Source: Anaerolineae bacterium
Lineage (GTDB): Bacteria; Chloroflexota; Anaerolineae; Aggregatilineales; UBA2796
DNA: 64,000 nucleotides
Direction of reading: 5' to 3'
Assembly: GCA_019637615.1 (NCBI GenBank)
Contig: JAHBVJ010000037.1
Coordinates: 1-64,000, forward strand
Position 1 is the first letter of the stretch; each line of letters opens with the position of its first letter. The notes below the pieces were generated by a model. The model saw only the letters and a list, made by a program, of their open reading frames with translations, was not told the origin of the DNA and searched no databases. The translations under genes and the position numbers were made by a program. Positions 1 to 7,623 of the stretch are shown piece after piece.

Positions 1-78
1 CTGCCTGTGGTATCTTTGCCAGTCAGTTTAGCACTCCTCCTGAACTTTTATGAAATACACCCCTACCCCACATCCCAC

Positions 79-106
79 TTGACTTCTACGCAAAACGATG
101 TAGAAT
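79..106 (+). promoter_or_regulatory. Promoter-like site with internal inverted repeat
   Basis: TTGACT (79-84) and TAGAAT (101-106) are separated by 16 bases and resemble -35 and -10 boxes. TTCTAC at 84-89 and GTAGAA at 100-105 form an inverted repeat that spans the spacer, as an operator might. No plus-strand gene follows within 6 kb, so either a small RNA is made or the match is fortuitous. Confidence 0.3.
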
Positions 107-239
107 AAAAAAGCTCAGTTCTAATTCATAGTCAAGCCTGATGTCGCCTTCCGTATTCTTGATGCTGTTCATCTGCGCAATAGCTCCCTTAGCAGTTCAC
201 CGATAATAATCCGCACCAGAGTTAGCGATCTTTTTCAAA

Positions 240-356
240 CCCTGTTTTTTCCTGTTAAGCCCTGTTATTAGCCCTGATCTTTCCGGCTCAGGACGGATCA
301 TTAAGCAGAGAAAATCACCTCCCCTGTTTTTCCCTGTTATATCAGGGTTATCAGGG
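240..356. repeat. Cluster of CCCTG / CAGGG words
   Basis: CCCTGTT or CCCTGAT occurs at 240-246, 260-266, 272-278, 322-328 and 332-338, with a shortened CCTGTT at 251-256. The inverse ATCAGGG occurs at 341-347 and 350-356. Copies are spaced irregularly, unlike a tandem repeat or CRISPR array, and neighbouring inverse copies can pair into short hairpins. Confidence 0.6.
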
Positions 357-507
357 CGGCGAGAACGAAAGTGAGGCAGACTATGAAAACCTTGGCTTGT
401 GGAGAATCGGAGGAAAGGTGAACCAACTTGGGTTAACGTCGTGCTATCTGCTAACCACATTCAAGCTATCTGGTCATGAGAACAATGATCAGAACACTGC
501 AATGACA

Positions 508-554
508 AATGATCCCGTGTTGAGTAGTGGGAAGGGATCATTTCAGGGATCATT
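508..554. repeat. Three copies of the nonamer AATGATCCC, both orientations
   Basis: AATGATCCC lies at 508-516 and its exact inverse GGGATCATT at 534-542 and 546-554; a shortened AATGATC lies at 484-490. The forward copy can pair with either inverse copy as a 9-bp stem. On the minus strand this follows the stop codon of the MutS-like gene by about 20 bases, so it may help end that transcript, although no long U-run follows. Confidence 0.6.
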
Positions 555-573
555 ACGCGTACGGACTCATCGG

Positions 574-2223
574 TTATTGGGAGCGGCGTGCCTGCAAAAT
601 CTGGTCGAGGCTGATGCCGTACCGCCGTGCGATCTCCTGTGCATAGCTCCGACCTTGTGGCACACCCCGCCGGATTTGGAAAGTCGGCGTAGCGTGGATT
701 TCTCCGCTGGCGTCTTCGCTCAACTCGACATGCGCCACGAGACTGAACAGCCGACTCGCACCCGTGACGTTCGTTTCCATCTCCGCCAACCGATCCACCA
801 GTTCTACCAGATGCGTCGCGAAGATCGCCCGTACGCCGATGAACCGCAGCCCACACAGCAAGTCTTGCGCCAAGTACACGGCTTCGTTCGCCGTGGTGCT
901 GGAAAACGACTCGTTCAGCAGCACCAAGCTCTGATTAGTAGCTTTTACGCACACCGTCCGCAAGCGTGCCGCTTCTTCCGCCAACCTTCCCTGCTGCTGC
1001 GTTTCCAGCGCCGGAAAGTGCGTATAAATGCCATCGACTGGGCTAATCCGCGCAGAGTTCGCCGGAATCATCATCCCCGCCTGAAACATCACCTGTGCGA
1101 TGCCTACCGCCTGTACATAGGTCGTTTTTCCGCCGCTGTTCGGCCCCGTCAGCACCGCGATCCGCCCCTCGTCATCGAACGCAGCCTCGTTGCTGACCAA
1201 CTGCCGCGCCGGATCGCGCAGCGCGAGGTTCAGGTTGACCAACCCGTCAATCTTGGTCACACGCTCGGCGGCAGTGGCGATCTCCGGCTGGCAGAAGGGA
1301 ATGCCGTGTGCCTGCAATTCCTTCACCATCCGCACCGCCGCTACATAGAACGCCAGCTCGCGCTCCAATCCGCTCAACGGCGTACTGCTTACGCCCACGA
1401 ACCGTGTCAATGCCCGCGCTACAGGCTGCACCGTCTCCGCGATGAGCATTTCCAAATCTTGGAACAACGGCGACAGGATGCGCATCGACGGATCGTCCGG
1501 CGTCTGGTGCAGCGGCGCGATCCCAGTCTCTTCGTTGTCGTTACTGCGCACACCCAGCAGCCGCGCCAACATCCCGCGTGCCTCTACGAAGTTCTGCTCA
1601 TTAATACTGAGCAAAATAGCCGAACGTGGGCGCAGTTGCGCGTCAAGGTTAATGCCCACCGTCAAACTCGCGAAGTGCTGCAATGGGCGCTGCAAATCGG
1701 GCAGTTTCTGCTTCAAATCCTTGAACGTCTCACTATTGATAATGGCGAGGAGTTGCTGCGCCAGCGCTCTGAGCGCGTCCGATTGCACCGTCGTTTCTGC
1801 CAGCGCCTGATGCAGCTCTTGGATCACGTTGAGGAACATGTCCAGTTCGGACAGCCGATCTGCCGTTTCCAGCAGCACGCTCCGTTGCCGCTTGCCGAAC
1901 AGCGCGTTGCCCATCCGCAGGTCAGCCAGTCGGGGCAGCAGTTGGCGTGCGCGTTCTGCCAGCTTCGGGTTGCTCATAAAGTCGTTGAACACGGCCTGCC
2001 GCCACGCGATCACGTTTGGATCGGCGGTCAGCGCCAGCAGCGTCTCGCGGATGAAGGGGCTGTATCTCTGTTCGCTGCTCAAGCCGCGCACGAGGTCATC
2101 CAGTCCGAGATCGCTCGCCCACGCAGCATTAGGCTTGCCACCGGAAGACTGCTCTGGAGGCCACATCAAACTGCCAACGGCGATATGGATGGGTGTGCGC
2201 GTTCGAGACGTTTGATCAGGCAT
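574..2223 (-). CDS. MutS-family ATPase lacking mismatch-recognition domains
   Basis: This 549-residue protein is a MutS-related ATPase. The C-terminal half has the ABC-type ATPase core: Walker A TGPNSGGKTT near residues 359-368 and a Walker B-like LVLLNES segment followed by SFSSTTANEA. The usual Walker B Asp is replaced by Asn, which I believe is common in this short MutS subgroup. The N-terminal half is helical and resembles the MutS lever/clamp; the mismatch-binding domain I of MutS1 is absent, and so is a Smr nuclease domain. It is therefore unlikely to be the main mismatch-repair MutS, and its substrate is unknown. The ATG at 2223 has no Shine-Dalgarno sequence, but a TATAAT box lies only 7 bases upstream on the minus strand, suggesting a leaderless message. 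Confidence 0.85.
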   Translation of the reverse strand: MPDQTSRTRTPIHIAVGSLMWPPEQSSGGKPNAAWASDLGLDDLVRGLSSEQRYSPFIRETLLALTADPNVIAWRQAVFNDFMSNPKLAERARQLLPRLADLRMGNALFGKRQRSVLLETADRLSELDMFLNVIQELHQALAETTVQSDALRALAQQLLAIINSETFKDLKQKLPDLQRPLQHFASLTVGINLDAQLRPRSAILLSINEQNFVEARGMLARLLGVRSNDNEETGIAPLHQTPDDPSMRILSPLFQDLEMLIAETVQPVARALTRFVGVSSTPLSGLERELAFYVAAVRMVKELQAHGIPFCQPEIATAAERVTKIDGLVNLNLALRDPARQLVSNEAAFDDEGRIAVLTGPNSGGKTTYVQAVGIAQVMFQAGMMIPANSARISPVDGIYTHFPALETQQQGRLAEEAARLRTVCVKATNQSLVLLNESFSSTTANEAVYLAQDLLCGLRFIGVRAIFATHLVELVDRLAEMETNVTGASRLFSLVAHVELSEDASGEIHATPTFQIRRGVPQGRSYAQEIARRYGISLDQILQARRSQ

Positions 2224-2230
2224 AAGCCCG

Positions 2231-2236
2231 ATTATA
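2231..2236 (-). promoter_or_regulatory. -10 box placed for a leaderless mRNA
   Basis: On the minus strand a perfect TATAAT ends 7 bases before the ATG of the MutS-like gene, so transcription would begin at or within a base or two of the start codon. No good -35 hexamer and no ribosome-binding site are visible. Confidence 0.4.
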
Positions 2237-2247
2237 GCCTAAATGAA

Positions 2248-2276
2248 ATGAGTTCGACCCGACTAGCCGAACTCAT
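2248..2276 (-). terminator. Hairpin between secreted-protein gene and MutS-like gene
   Basis: ATGAGTTCG (2248-2256) and CGAACTCAT (2268-2276) form a 9-bp stem with an 11-base loop. On the minus strand it is followed by a moderately T-rich stretch. It lies after the stop of the secreted-protein gene and could end that transcript. Confidence 0.4.
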
Positions 2277-2351
2277 CCTTCACTGCTTAACGTGCTCAGG
2301 CTTCTATACGTATGCGTATGGACGTAGCACTAAGGACTAAGCATTCAGCAC

Positions 2352-3326
2352 TTAAAATTGCAGGTTCAGCGTCGTGCAGTCGATATTCAGATACTGCGCA
2401 ATCATCTGCGCATTCGGCACATCGTTGCCCAGTAACTTGAACGCGCCACTCACAATACCAAGATTGCCATAAGGAAGCCCGTCTTGACCGCCAATCACGT
2501 AGCAGCCGTAATACGTCACCACCGATCCATCCGTATGCTGACCAACCAGCACGGCAGGCAGCAACCCATCGAGGTACGAATGCCCCGCCGATGCACCTGT
2601 CTGATTGAACTCGCCCATGTACAGGCTGACGAAAGTCGTATCCTTGTAACCTGTCGCGAACTGCACCAGCGTTTGTCGGTAATCAGTCGCTGGCGCGCCG
2701 TTCGGCTTCGGCCCCGGCAGTGGATGCAGCCAGTAGGTATACGCGGTGTTGTAATCCCGCGCGTTGACCAGCCGATAATACGTCGTCAGCATATTCTGCT
2801 CATTGGTGAAGGTGCGTCCCATCACTGGCAACTTGACCGTGCTGATGTCGCTGAAGCAGTTGATCTGCGTATAGCCGCTGATCGTTTGGTAATCGGGGTA
2901 CAGGTTCCCCAACGCGCGCACATTCGCCCCGTCAATCACCCAATTCAGTGTAGCGCTTCCGGTATAGCGCACGTACAGGCAGCCGAAAAATGCGACGAAC
3001 GTCCCATCGGTGTGATAACCGACCAACACCGTCGGGATGCGTCCTGTTACGGGCGAATTCGTGCCCTGCTGGAAGTTCCCGAAGTATGGATCGACTTGCA
3101 CGGTATCCGTGTACCCGTTCACGAAGTTCTGATACGTCTGCACGGGCTTCGCCCACATGCCATACGCGGTCTGGTAATCCCGCAGATTGATGTCGCTGTA
3201 ATACGCTTGCAGCATCGCCGTTGCCGAGGGATACGCTACGGCGAAAGCTGGGGTCGCCGTCAAACCGCCAACGATCAAAGTCATCGCCAATCCCACGATG
3301 ACCAGCCATCTAGTATTGATGCGCAT
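2352..3326 (-). CDS. Secreted protein with two homologous repeats, unknown function
   Basis: The 324-residue product begins with an Arg-containing n-region and a hydrophobic stretch ending near TPAFA (about residues 1-29), a typical Sec signal peptide. The mature part is two related halves. Each opens with an ML..YY....N.RDY.TAY..W block (about residues 38-58 and 180-200) and later has a V.VG.HTDG(T/S) block followed by a Cys-containing FFGC or YYGC motif. The opening block resembles NTF2-like or SnoaL-like folds seen in secreted Chloroflexota proteins, but I cannot assign a family. The ATG has a strong GGAGG site 6-7 bases upstream. The protein probably acts outside the membrane; no enzyme motif is evident. 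Confidence 0.75.
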   Translation of the reverse strand: MRINTRWLVIVGLAMTLIVGGLTATPAFAVAYPSATAMLQAYYSDINLRDYQTAYGMWAKPVQTYQNFVNGYTDTVQVDPYFGNFQQGTNSPVTGRIPTVLVGYHTDGTFVAFFGCLYVRYTGSATLNWVIDGANVRALGNLYPDYQTISGYTQINCFSDISTVKLPVMGRTFTNEQNMLTTYYRLVNARDYNTAYTYWLHPLPGPKPNGAPATDYRQTLVQFATGYKDTTFVSLYMGEFNQTGASAGHSYLDGLLPAVLVGQHTDGSVVTYYGCYVIGGQDGLPYGNLGIVSGAFKLLGNDVPNAQMIAQYLNIDCTTLNLQF

Positions 3327-3506
3327 AAGAATCCTCCACGCGCTAGTCTACCTATTCAGTTATATAGCAAACACATCAACTGGGGAAAGCGCAAGCGAGG
3401 TTTCACGTATTTCTCTAACAAACGGTCTTTACTCAGCACTTCTCTGTGGAAAGCAGGCGAGGGAAGTAACTGGCGTTCTTCCCTGCTTATGAGTGGCGAT
3501 GGAGGA

Positions 3507-3542
3507 TTAAAAAGGGCGACTGCTGTGTGCCAGTGCGCCCTT
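3507..3542 (-). terminator. Rho-independent terminator of the HNH gene
   Basis: AAGGGCGACTG (3512-3522) pairs with CAGT plus CGCCCTT (3531-3542, one bulged G). On the minus strand the hairpin is followed by TTTTTAAT. It begins 3 bases after the HNH stop codon. Confidence 0.8.
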
Positions 3543-3544
3543 CC

Positions 3545-4096
3545 TTAGAACTCATCGCTGCCGATCTCAATTTCTACGTACTGTCTCCATGCTTCGGGTC
3601 CGCTCCCGATGGCTATGACAAGATAGCTGGTACGTGGGGTTTTGGGTTCCCAAGCCAGTTTCATGCCAGCCTCACCGGGTAGCCGGTCACCTTTACGGTG
3701 ATTGCACACGTAGCAGGCGCAGGCCGTATTTGTCCATGTGTCTTTTCCGCCCCGCGAACGTGGCAACACATGGTCTACCGTGAAATCGGATTTGTTGATG
3801 ATCTTTCCGCGTTGCACATCGCCCGAACGAATTCCGCAGTAAATGCAGGTGTAGTTGTCACGCGCCAACACCCCTTTGCGGCTCCAATGTGCTCGGCGGC
3901 GAGGCACATTGATATAACGCCGTAGTGCGATCACTGACGGCACAGGGAAGGTGTCGGAGACTGTCTTCAAGACCTTGCCAGTCTGCTCGATGATGACAGC
4001 TTTCTCCGCCAGTATGAGATTGATGGCACGCGCAACTGAGATCACCGCGAGTGGTTCCCAACTGCTGCCATTTAGGAGAAGTACACGCCCTTGCAA
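3545..4096 (-). CDS. HNH endonuclease
   Basis: The 183-residue protein belongs to the widespread HNH family that starts with a GRVLLLN..WEPL motif. Two zinc-type CxxC pairs are visible, CIYCG (about residues 84-88) and CYVCNHRKG (about 129-137), flanking the catalytic VDHVLPRSRGG block (about 109-119). It should cut DNA with a metal ion, but the biological target of this family is unknown. Translation starts at TTG, supported by a near-perfect AGGAGG site 9 bases upstream. The gene stands alone with its own terminator, so it is not obviously part of a restriction or phage unit. Confidence 0.88.
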   Translation of the reverse strand: MQGRVLLLNGSSWEPLAVISVARAINLILAEKAVIIEQTGKVLKTVSDTFPVPSVIALRRYINVPRRRAHWSRKGVLARDNYTCIYCGIRSGDVQRGKIINKSDFTVDHVLPRSRGGKDTWTNTACACYVCNHRKGDRLPGEAGMKLAWEPKTPRTSYLVIAIGSGPEAWRQYVEIEIGSDEF

Positions 4097-4394
4097 AACG
4101 ACTCACCTCCTCAGCGCGGAGGCCAGCAGTTTGCACTGTGCAACCCGTAACGAACGCACCATCACGAGTCGCGCTAAATCCACTGCAACTGACCAGCGCG
4201 ATGATTGGACTATTAAACGTTCGGGCATCATCGGTCATTATACGGTCACATGTGCGAAAACGCCAGCCCAAAACATACCCTATTTTGTTAAAAGTTGGTT
4301 TAATTTCAGTATAGACGGATTAACAATGGGGCATAACGGCTCACAACGTTTCCATGAGACTGGAGGGCTTATGAATTCGGCTATGTCGGTGTCG
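4097..4394. other. Intergenic region between HNH and DinB-like genes
   Basis: This 298-base stretch holds the ribosome-binding site and presumably the promoter of the HNH gene. I see no convincing -35/-10 pair, repeat cluster or RNA gene. A plus-strand 18-codon frame at 4371-4427 follows a GGAGGG sequence but overlaps the convergent gene and has no recognisable content. Confidence 0.5.
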
Positions 4395-4862
4395 TTAGCC
4401 GATCCCGATTTTCCACTCGTCAGTTAATTCTTTTTTTAGCGCTTTGAGGTAGATGCTAACCTTTGCGTAGAAGATTAGGAGTGCTTCATGGTACACCTGA
4501 AATTGGACTTGGATCGTGGGAACAAAGCCATGTCCGCGATCAATCTGCTTGGTCTGAATATCATCTTCTGATAGTTGGCTCAAGACCTCGATCAATTCCG
4601 TGTCCAGTTTTTCGTACCATGCTTTGAGACTTGCAATACTGCTTACTTCCGGTTGCGAATCGCGGTAGCTCCAATCTAGGTGGAGTGTTTTGAAAGAATG
4701 AGTGTATACCTGCTGGGTGTAACCCATTTCTTCGCACAAGCCGCCCAATGTAAGGTTGTTTCCGGGGAGCTTGTAAGCTAAATCGCCGTCAGAGATCATG
4801 GTGAGCAGTTGATCGCGCAGGTTAGTCATTCCGGGAATTTCTTGTTCGATAAGGCTGTTCAA
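4395..4862 (-). CDS. DinB-like four-helix protein
   Basis: The 155-residue product has the layout of the DinB/YfiT-like metalloenzyme fold: an N-terminal helix with LRDQLL, a loop with G.L..EMG, and later helices. It lacks the full set of three well-spaced metal-binding His residues; His35 and those in RGHGFVPT and YHEALL are the only candidates. Members act as thiol-dependent transferases or are uncharacterised. TTG at 4862 is preferred because GGAG lies 7 bases upstream; an internal ATG at 4829 would shorten it by 11 residues. The assignment rests on general resemblance only. Confidence 0.55.
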   Translation of the reverse strand: MNSLIEQEIPGMTNLRDQLLTMISDGDLAYKLPGNNLTLGGLCEEMGYTQQVYTHSFKTLHLDWSYRDSQPEVSSIASLKAWYEKLDTELIEVLSQLSEDDIQTKQIDRGHGFVPTIQVQFQVYHEALLIFYAKVSIYLKALKKELTDEWKIGIG

Positions 4863-4959
4863 GTTCAGGCTCCGTGTGTACTAGTTGCTCATGTTTTCAG
4901 TGTACCCTGTGCGTAGGGTTGCATATGCCAAAGCTGCCTCCGCTGGTTCGCTGTCCGAA

Positions 4960-6240
4960 TCACCGCCGCAGCCAATACAGCCCCAACAACATCACCATCG
5001 CCCCTACCTTGATCGCGGCGACGCCCATTAGACCCGTGATCACATCGGCGTTCACGGCGGTGTAGCCCCACACGATGTTCGCGATGAGCGAACCCACGCC
5101 TGCTATCACTACACTGATCACGATCCAGCGTTGACGGTTGGTCGCCGTCAGCAGCGCGATCAACGGTGCGCTCATACACGCGGGTAGGGTCATCCACCCG
5201 ATCAGCCCTAAGATCGGGGCAGTCGCAAGGTACGTCACGCCTAATCCTAGCGCGGTCAGCGGATAGGCCAGCAGCGTACATGCTGCGCTCAGAGCAAGCC
5301 CCATCAACAACGTCGTGAAGCTGTCGCGGCGGATCAGCATCCGTAAAGCAGCGGGTTTGCGTAAGAAGCGTGTGTAGCGCGGCAGTGCGACCACGCCCCA
5401 CACCGTTGGCACCAGCAGCAGCACATTCAGAATGCGGAATGGAGCGGCATACAACGCGACGGCGTCTGGACTCGCGTCTGTCCAATGGAACTGCTTGACC
5501 ATGTAGATATCCAGCGATTGGAAGCCAGCGCCCGCCAGTGCTACCAACACAAATGGCACCGCCGCCCATAACAAGGCACCTAATTCCGATCTTGAAACCG
5601 CACGCCGTGCCACGCTTGTCGTTGACGACGTCTGTATGTGGATCGCCGCCCACCAACCACATGTATTTCCGATTACCATGCCCCATAATGCGGCGGCGGC
5701 ACCATCTGGCAATGGAAATAGGAAATTTTTACGCAAGGTTAGTACAATTATCACCAGTGTGAAGCTGAGGAACGCACTGCTCAAACCAGCCACTGCTTCG
5801 ATGATGGCAGCGTCCTTGATTCGGCCCTGTGCAGTTAGGCCAGCGGCGCTGGCGCGAAACAACCCGCGTGGGATCAAACTGAGGCCGCCGATCAACAGTA
5901 GATCGGGTCGCCCTAGCAGATCATTGGTAGTTGCCAGTATGACGAGCAACAGCGTGATCGACGTACTGAAGATCAAACGCAGGATGTACGCTGTGCGCAG
6001 TAAACCAAGGGCGCGGTCGGGCTTGCTGGCGATCTCGCGGATCAGCAAAACATCCAGTCCGAAGTCAGCGACGATGCCCGCTAACCCGATAGTCGTCGTT
6101 GCCAGCGAGTAGGCACCGAACACCGCGTCTGCCAACAGACGCACCAATAACAACCCTGCCACCACGCTAACCAGTTGGGCGGCGGCGCGGCTGGTGAGCA
6201 AAGCAAGGAAGTTCGTGACGAAGCGTGAACGCTTAACCAA
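4960..6240 (-). CDS. Oligosaccharide flippase family protein (Wzx-like)
   Basis: This is a 426-residue integral membrane protein with about a dozen hydrophobic segments and the MATE-like layout of polysaccharide flippases. The N-terminus shows the family pattern TSRAAAQLVSVVAGLLL followed by VFGAYSLA and DFGLDVLLIREIA. It should move lipid-linked glycans across the cytoplasmic membrane. No glycan cluster surrounds it; a Wzz-like protein and a glycosyltransferase lie about 27-32 kb away in the window. The start is TTG with no good ribosome-binding site. It is divergent from the receiver-like gene, with under 50 bases between the two starts. Confidence 0.85.
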   Translation of the reverse strand: MVKRSRFVTNFLALLTSRAAAQLVSVVAGLLLVRLLADAVFGAYSLATTTIGLAGIVADFGLDVLLIREIASKPDRALGLLRTAYILRLIFSTSITLLLVILATTNDLLGRPDLLLIGGLSLIPRGLFRASAAGLTAQGRIKDAAIIEAVAGLSSAFLSFTLVIIVLTLRKNFLFPLPDGAAAALWGMVIGNTCGWWAAIHIQTSSTTSVARRAVSRSELGALLWAAVPFVLVALAGAGFQSLDIYMVKQFHWTDASPDAVALYAAPFRILNVLLLVPTVWGVVALPRYTRFLRKPAALRMLIRRDSFTTLLMGLALSAACTLLAYPLTALGLGVTYLATAPILGLIGWMTLPACMSAPLIALLTATNRQRWIVISVVIAGVGSLIANIVWGYTAVNADVITGLMGVAAIKVGAMVMLLGLYWLRR

Positions 6241-6288
6241 GCGATTGATTGGAAAGGGAATTACGCCATTACTCCTGAAGTTGTAATC

Positions 6289-6747
6289 TTGATCTTGATC
6301 GCCGTCGTTGTGCTCATCTTCATGCCACTCGGATTCTACCTGATTCTACGGCGCGCACCTCGTACCTCGCGCTTTGTGTTGCTCGTCAGTACGGATGAGA
6401 TCGCGCGTAAATTGGTCGTTTCCGCCGCCCGCAAGATCGGCTACGGCACGATCCATGTCTATCGCTACGAAGATGGTATCGCCCGCCTTCAACAAAACGG
6501 CGATCTGAAGATGATCATCATTGATGATTCGGTGCCACAGTACGAAGCTGGCTTGATGCTCACGATGCTTAAAGACTCACCAATCGGCGTACGTCCCTTG
6601 ATCTTGATCGTGGACAAAGGCGAAGTCGGTCAGACCGCACCTTCTTATCGTGCGGAAGTCGTGGTCTCGCGTCCACTCTCGGATCGGGCGCTGGAAGACG
6701 CTATTCGCCAGATTCACCAGCGGTTAGAAGTGCTCGAATCGCTATAG
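6289..6747 (+). CDS. Membrane-anchored receiver-like protein
   Basis: The product has an N-terminal hydrophobic helix followed by about 120 residues resembling a response-regulator receiver domain: FVLLVSTDE, then IIIDDSVP at the usual phospho-acceptor strand, and VVSRPLSDRALEDAI at the end. The conserved Lys and the acidic pocket are not clearly kept, so it may be a pseudo-receiver that binds a partner without phosphorylation. The canonical start here is TTG at 6289, but an in-frame ATT at 6268 has GAAAGGG 9-10 bases upstream, which the TTG lacks; that start would add seven residues. It opens a plus-strand group with the NAT and glycosidase genes. Confidence 0.6.
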   Translation: MILIAVVVLIFMPLGFYLILRRAPRTSRFVLLVSTDEIARKLVVSAARKIGYGTIHVYRYEDGIARLQQNGDLKMIIIDDSVPQYEAGLMLTMLKDSPIGVRPLILIVDKGEVGQTAPSYRAEVVVSRPLSDRALEDAIRQIHQRLEVLESL

Positions 6748-6808
6748 ATGCCGCATGGCACTGGATGCCGTCGAAGTTCGTTGATCATTTTCGCGGAGAT
6801 AGGGCGAA

Positions 6809-7609
6809 ATGCAGCTTGATCACATTCTGGAATATCTGGGTATAAAGGCGCAAACGCCGAGCGTCGCCCTGCTCTATGCGCTGATGGATGGCTATACGAA
6901 GCGTGTTCCGTGGGAAAGCGCATCGCGGATCGCTCGCCGCGCGGATGTTACTGCCACCGAAGACTGCCCGCGCTGGCCCGATGAATTCTGGGACTCGGCT
7001 CTCGAATACGGCACGGGTGGGACGTGCTTCGAGAGCAATTATGCTTTTTCCGCGCTGCTCACTGCGCTCGGCTTCGAGACCTATCTCACCATCAATAATA
7101 TGGGCAGCACGCTCGGTTGCCACACCGCCTGTGTGGTCACACTCGCTGATCAACGCTGGCTGATGGACGCAGGCTATCCGGTACATGTCCCGCTGCCACT
7201 CGATCCGACCACAGCGACCGAAGCCGTCAGCCCTTATCTTTCCTATGCGGCGGTTCCCGATGGGGCGCGGCGCTTCCAGATCGAACGCACACCTCATCCC
7301 AAACCAAACTGCTTTACCCTGATCGACCTACCTGTGCCTGATTCTGATTATCGCGCCGCCACCATCGCGGATTACGGGGTAAACGGACTATTTCTAGATA
7401 CAATCATCATCAATAAACTGGTGAACGGTCAGCTATGCCGTTTTACGAGCGCCGAACAACCCTTCCATATCCAGCGTTTCGTGAACGGCTATCGCTATGA
7501 TGATTTCATCGACGATCCATCGCCTGAAAACGTAGCGACGAAGGTGGCTCAATTCTTTACAATCGATCAAACTATCCTTCAACGAGCATTTGCTAACCTT
7601 AGACATTGA
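6809..7609 (+). CDS. Arylamine N-acetyltransferase family protein
   Basis: This 266-residue protein matches the NAT family in length and in its Cys-His-Asp triad: Cys73 in GGTCFESN, His105 in GCHTACVV and Asp120 in WLMDAGYP. The family transfers acetyl groups from acetyl-CoA to arylamines or hydrazines, and some members act in polyketide chain release. The ATG follows AGGG and GGAG. The stop codon is 14 bases before the proposed GTG of the next gene, so the two are probably cotranscribed. Confidence 0.88.
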   Translation: MQLDHILEYLGIKAQTPSVALLYALMDGYTKRVPWESASRIARRADVTATEDCPRWPDEFWDSALEYGTGGTCFESNYAFSALLTALGFETYLTINNMGSTLGCHTACVVTLADQRWLMDAGYPVHVPLPLDPTTATEAVSPYLSYAAVPDGARRFQIERTPHPKPNCFTLIDLPVPDSDYRAATIADYGVNGLFLDTIIINKLVNGQLCRFTSAEQPFHIQRFVNGYRYDDFIDDPSPENVATKVAQFFTIDQTILQRAFANLRH

Positions 7610-7623
7610 TTGAGAGGCCGGAC

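Larger units (their letters stand above)
1..573. other. Non-coding region with short repeated words
   Basis: No convincing gene is seen here apart from a possible leftward partial gene at the extreme left. A sigma-70-like promoter on the plus strand at 79-106 has no gene downstream. From 240 to 356 the word CCCTGTT/CCCTGAT recurs six times and its inverse ATCAGGG twice. From 508 to 554 the nonamer AATGATCCC occurs three times, once forward and twice inverted. The region lies downstream of the 3' end of the MutS-like gene, so the paired words may also act as an end-of-transcript hairpin for it. A long plus-strand frame from 397 to 2340 is a shadow of the MutS-like gene. Confidence 0.6.

Noticed and set aside
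240..356. Origin of replication with DnaA-like iterons
   Set aside because: The words do not match DnaA boxes (TTATNCACA), and no dnaA, dnaN or partition gene is nearby.
397..2340. Plus-strand open frame of 647 codons
   Set aside because: It is antisense to the MutS-like gene, is Arg/His/Gln-rich with no motif, and vanishes as a gene once the Walker motifs on the minus strand are recognised.
4371..4427. 18-codon plus-strand gene after GGAGGG
   Set aside because: It overlaps the 3' end of the convergent DinB-like gene, has no recognisable content, and a short match to a ribosome-binding site is expected by chance.
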